In this document: positions 61,748 through 64,000 of the stretch, piece after piece
Layout of the letters: each line of letters begins with the position of its first letter
Numbering within the stretch: the first letter of the stretch is position 1
Assembly: GCF_016598485.1 (NCBI RefSeq)
Contig: NZ_JAEMUW010000008.1
Span: 124,001 to 188,000, forward strand
Direction of reading: 5' to 3'
From: Micromonospora coerulea
GTDB taxonomy: Bacteria > Actinomycetota > Actinomycetes > Mycobacteriales > Micromonosporaceae
Length of the DNA stretch: 64,000 nt
Position numbers and translations under genes: made by a program
The notes under the pieces: generated by a model
Told to the model about the DNA's origin: nothing
What the model saw: the letters and a program-made list of their open reading frames with translations, nothing else
The model's database searches: none

Positions 61748-62587
61748 TCAGACCACCCGCCCGCTCGCGACCAGCAGGACCACGTCGATGAGCGCGACCA
61801 CCATCACCGCCCGGAAGGCGGCCACCGGCCGGCCGCCGGCCCGGGCCGCGGCGCGTCCCCCGTACCCGCCGACGGCCGGCACCAGCACGGCGGCCGCGAC
61901 CGCCGACAGCCCGGCCCACGACGGCGGCCCCGGCGGCCCGAAGACCAGGGTGACGGTCGCCGCCAGGAGCAGCCCGGCGGCGGCCAGCCGACTGCCCGCC
62001 GGGCCGAGCCGGTGCGGCAGGCCGCGCACCCCGGTCCGGGCGTCGTCGGCCAGGTCGGGCAGCACGTTGGCGAAGTGCGCCCCGGCGCCGAGGCAGGCCG
62101 CGGCGGCGACCAGCCAGACCGGCGGCGCCGGCGCGCCGGGCAGCGCCAGCACCACGAAGGCGGGCAGCGACCCGAAGGAGACCGCGTACGGCAGCACCGA
62201 CACCGGGGTCGACTTCAGCGGCCAGTCGTAGAGCAGCGCGGAGAGCAGGCCGACGGTGGCCCAGACCGCCGCCACCGGGTTCGTGGCCAGCGCCAGCACG
62301 GGGGTGGCGAGCGCGGCCAGCACCGCGGCCAGGCCCGTGCTGCGCCGCGACAGCGCGCCGGTGGCGACCGGTTTGTCGGTACGCCCCACCGCGGCGTCCC
62401 GGTCGGCGTCGAGCGCGTCGTTGCTCCAGCCGACGGCGAGCTGGCTGGCCAGCACCGTGAGCACCACGGCGGCGACGCCGGCCGGCCGGTGCCCGGCCCC
62501 CCAGGCGAGCAGCCCGGCCACCGTGGTGACCGCGGCGGCCGGCTCCGGGTGGCTCGCCCTGACCAGCCCTAACACCGACGTCGACAT
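61748..62587 (-). CDS. UbiA-family prenyltransferase
   Basis: The 279 residues have about eight membrane helices and both Asp-rich motifs: NDALDADRDAAVGRTDKP (first, NDxxD type) and DLADDARTGVRGLP (second). Such enzymes attach isoprenoid chains to aromatic or other acceptors. A UbiG-like methyltransferase gene is divergent from it, and an acyl-CoA dehydrogenase gene follows, which hints at a quinone or prenylated metabolite. The substrate is not predictable here. Confidence 0.85.
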   Translation of the reverse strand: MSTSVLGLVRASHPEPAAAVTTVAGLLAWGAGHRPAGVAAVVLTVLASQLAVGWSNDALDADRDAAVGRTDKPVATGALSRRSTGLAAVLAALATPVLALATNPVAAVWATVGLLSALLYDWPLKSTPVSVLPYAVSFGSLPAFVVLALPGAPAPPVWLVAAAACLGAGAHFANVLPDLADDARTGVRGLPHRLGPAGSRLAAAGLLLAATVTLVFGPPGPPSWAGLSAVAAAVLVPAVGGYGGRAAARAGGRPVAAFRAVMVVALIDVVLLVASGRVV

Positions 62588-62632
62588 AAGAGAAGTCTGG
62601 TCGTTACCGGGGAGTCGTGCCAGGCTCGGTCC

Positions 62633-63406
62633 ATGCGAGACGCGGCCCCGGTGTCCACCCCGCCCCGGGTGCTGCCGCCCAACGACCCGCGCCAGTACGA
62701 CGACCTGGCCGGCGAGTGGTGGCGACCGGACGGCGCGTTCGCGATGCTGCACTGGCTGGCCCGGGCCCGAGCCGCGATGGTGCCGCCGGCGTCCCGCCCG
62801 GGCGCCCTCCTGGTCGATCTGGGCTGCGGCGCCGGGCTGCTCGCGCCGCACCTGGCCGGCAAGGGCTACCGGCACGTCGGGGTGGACATCACCCGCTCGG
62901 CCCTCGACCAGGCGGCCGCGCACGGAGTGACCGTGGTCAACGCCGATGCCACCGCGGTGCCGCTCGTGGACGGCTGCGCCGACGTGGTCTCCGCGGGTGA
63001 GGTGCTGGAGCACGTGCCGCAGTGGCGGCGCGTGGTCGCCGAGGCGTGCCGCCTGCTCCGGCCCGGCGGTCTCCTGGTGCTGGACACCCTCAACGACACC
63101 GTGCTCGCCCGGCTCGTCGCCGTGGAGATCAGCGAGCGGCTGCCCACCGTGCCGCGCGGCATCCACGATCCACGGTTGTTCGTGGACGCCCGCGAGCTGG
63201 TCGCCGAGTGCGCCCGACACGGCGTCGGGCTGCGGCTGCGTGGCATCCGTCCGGAGCTGCCGGGCACCCTAAGCTGGCTGTTCCGGCGAATGCGCGGCCG
63301 GATCGTCGGCCGTCCGGTGGGGACGGACGGGAGCCGCGAGCCGCGGATCGTGCCGACCCGGTCGACGGCGGTGCTGTACCAGGGCTGTGGGCGCCGGAGT
63401 GGGTAG
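62633..63406 (+). CDS. UbiG-like SAM-dependent methyltransferase
   Basis: The 257 residues begin PRQYDDLAGEWWRPDGAFAM, close to the UbiG N-terminus, followed by SAM motif LLVDLGCGAGLLAPHL and SAGEVLEHVPQW. It resembles quinone O-methyltransferases. CAGGCT ends six bases before the ATG. The neighbouring UbiA-type gene supports a role on a prenylated or aromatic substrate. Confidence 0.85.
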   Translation: MRDAAPVSTPPRVLPPNDPRQYDDLAGEWWRPDGAFAMLHWLARARAAMVPPASRPGALLVDLGCGAGLLAPHLAGKGYRHVGVDITRSALDQAAAHGVTVVNADATAVPLVDGCADVVSAGEVLEHVPQWRRVVAEACRLLRPGGLLVLDTLNDTVLARLVAVEISERLPTVPRGIHDPRLFVDARELVAECARHGVGLRLRGIRPELPGTLSWLFRRMRGRIVGRPVGTDGSREPRIVPTRSTAVLYQGCGRRSG

Positions 63407-63449
63407 CCGGGGCCACCCGGGGTAAAGGGGACGCCGAGAAGGGGGCTAC

Positions 63450-64000
63450 ATGACTGTGCACGCGCTGGAGGCGGCCCGCCGGTTGGCGCCGCGACTGGCC
63501 GCCCGCGCCGCCGAGCACGACCGGGACGGCAGCTTCCCGGTCGACGACTTCGCCGACCTGCGGGAGGCCGGGCTCTTCGGGCTGATGGCGCCCCGGGAGC
63601 TCGGCGGGTTGGCGGCCACCTTCGCCGAGTACGCCGCCGTCGCCACCGAGCTGGCCCGGGGCAACGGCGCGACGGCCCTGGTGTTCAACATGCACGCCTC
63701 GGTCACCGGCGCGCTCGGCGCGGTCACCGAGGAACTGGCCGAGGCGCTGGGCGTACCGGAGGAGGCGCTGGCCGCCCGGGACCGGCTGCTCCGCGCGGCC
63801 GCCGAGGGCTCCTGGTACGCGGTGGCGATGAGCGAACGCGGCGCCGGCGCCCGGCTCTCCCAGCTCAGCACGGTCTACGAGCCGGTCGAGGGCGGCTGGC
63901 GGATCAAGGGCAGCAAGACCTTCTGCTCCGGTGCCGGGCACGCCGACGGCTACCTGGTGGCCGCCCGCAGCGTCGCCGACCAGTCGGTGGTCTCCCAGTT
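63450..64000 (+). CDS. Acyl-CoA dehydrogenase family protein (N-terminal part, cut by window end)
   Basis: 183 complete codons from ATG 63450, open to the right edge. The N-terminal helical domain of acyl-CoA dehydrogenases is clear: FADLREAGLFGLMAPRELGG, then VATELARGNGATALVFNMH, SERGAGARLS and GWRIKGSKTFCSGAGHAD (FAD-contact loop). Catalytic base and substrate class lie outside the window. The ATG lies 43 bases after the methyltransferase stop, so they may be co-transcribed. Confidence 0.88.
   Translation, partial: MTVHALEAARRLAPRLAARAAEHDRDGSFPVDDFADLREAGLFGLMAPRELGGLAATFAEYAAVATELARGNGATALVFNMHASVTGALGAVTEELAEALGVPEEALAARDRLLRAAAEGSWYAVAMSERGAGARLSQLSTVYEPVEGGWRIKGSKTFCSGAGHADGYLVAARSVADQSVVSQ

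Overview
The window is very GC-rich, with G or C at almost every third codon position, and reads as the chromosome of an actinobacterium, most likely a member of the Micromonosporaceae. The evidence is a type VII (ESX) secretion cluster, Lsr2, DisA, ClpC, many GTG starts, and a gene order that follows the Mycobacterium tuberculosis block from about Rv3628 (ppa) down to Rv3584 (lpqE). No rRNA, tRNA, CRISPR array, insertion sequence, integrase or replication origin was recognised. The species assignment is an inference from gene order and composition, not a database match.

Layout. 0-6.4 kb: ESX genes mycP (cut by the left edge), eccC and, divergently, eccD. 6.5-16.3 kb: ppa, a D,D-carboxypeptidase, a zincin-like protease, tilS, an inserted DJ-1/AraC regulator with two tiny genes beside it, hpt, ftsH and folE. 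16.3-29.1 kb: a block that separates folE from folP, which are neighbours in M. tuberculosis. Most of it is a minus-strand operon resembling a stripped-down type IV secretion (conjugation) machine: a pilin-like peptide, a VirB3/PrgI-like protein, a VirB4 ATPase, a TrbL/VirB6-like channel, a VirB8/TcpC-like protein and a lysozyme/M23 peptidoglycan hydrolase. Next to it lies an FtsK-like protein with damaged nucleotide-binding motifs. No relaxase or integrase is visible. 29.4-34.1 kb: folP, folB, folK, DUF3180 and membrane or hypothetical proteins. 34.1-37.8 kb: a four-gene osmoprotectant ABC transporter whose binding protein looks circularly permuted. 37.9-42.2 kb: a low-complexity membrane protein, then a solitary nuoD paralogue next to a MidA/NDUFAF7-type methyltransferase. 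42.3-49.0 kb: a cofactor cluster (DUF2520, panC, panD, a septum-formation lipoprotein, nadB, nadC, coaX) covering pantothenate, NAD and CoA synthesis. 49.1-57.9 kb: a methyltransferase, lysS, lsr2, clpC, mutY, an ACT-domain protein, def and an anchored extracellular protein. 58.0-61.6 kb: disA, radA and an LpqE-like lipoprotein. 61.7-64.0 kb: a UbiA-type prenyltransferase, a UbiG-like methyltransferase and the start of an acyl-CoA dehydrogenase.

Regulation visible in the DNA. At least nine genes, and perhaps twelve, have a TANNNT-type -10 box ending 6-7 bases before the start codon, the arrangement of leaderless actinobacterial transcripts. Several convergent gene pairs share GC-rich hairpin terminators. 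A two-box repeat joins a stop codon to the next ribosome binding site in two unrelated operons. A long inverted repeat lies in front of the AraC-type regulator, and three DnaA-box-like 9-mers lie upstream of clpC.

The best candidates for new biology are the relaxase-less secretion-like locus at 16.4-29.1 kb, the NuoD/MidA pair, and the rearranged osmoprotectant-binding protein.
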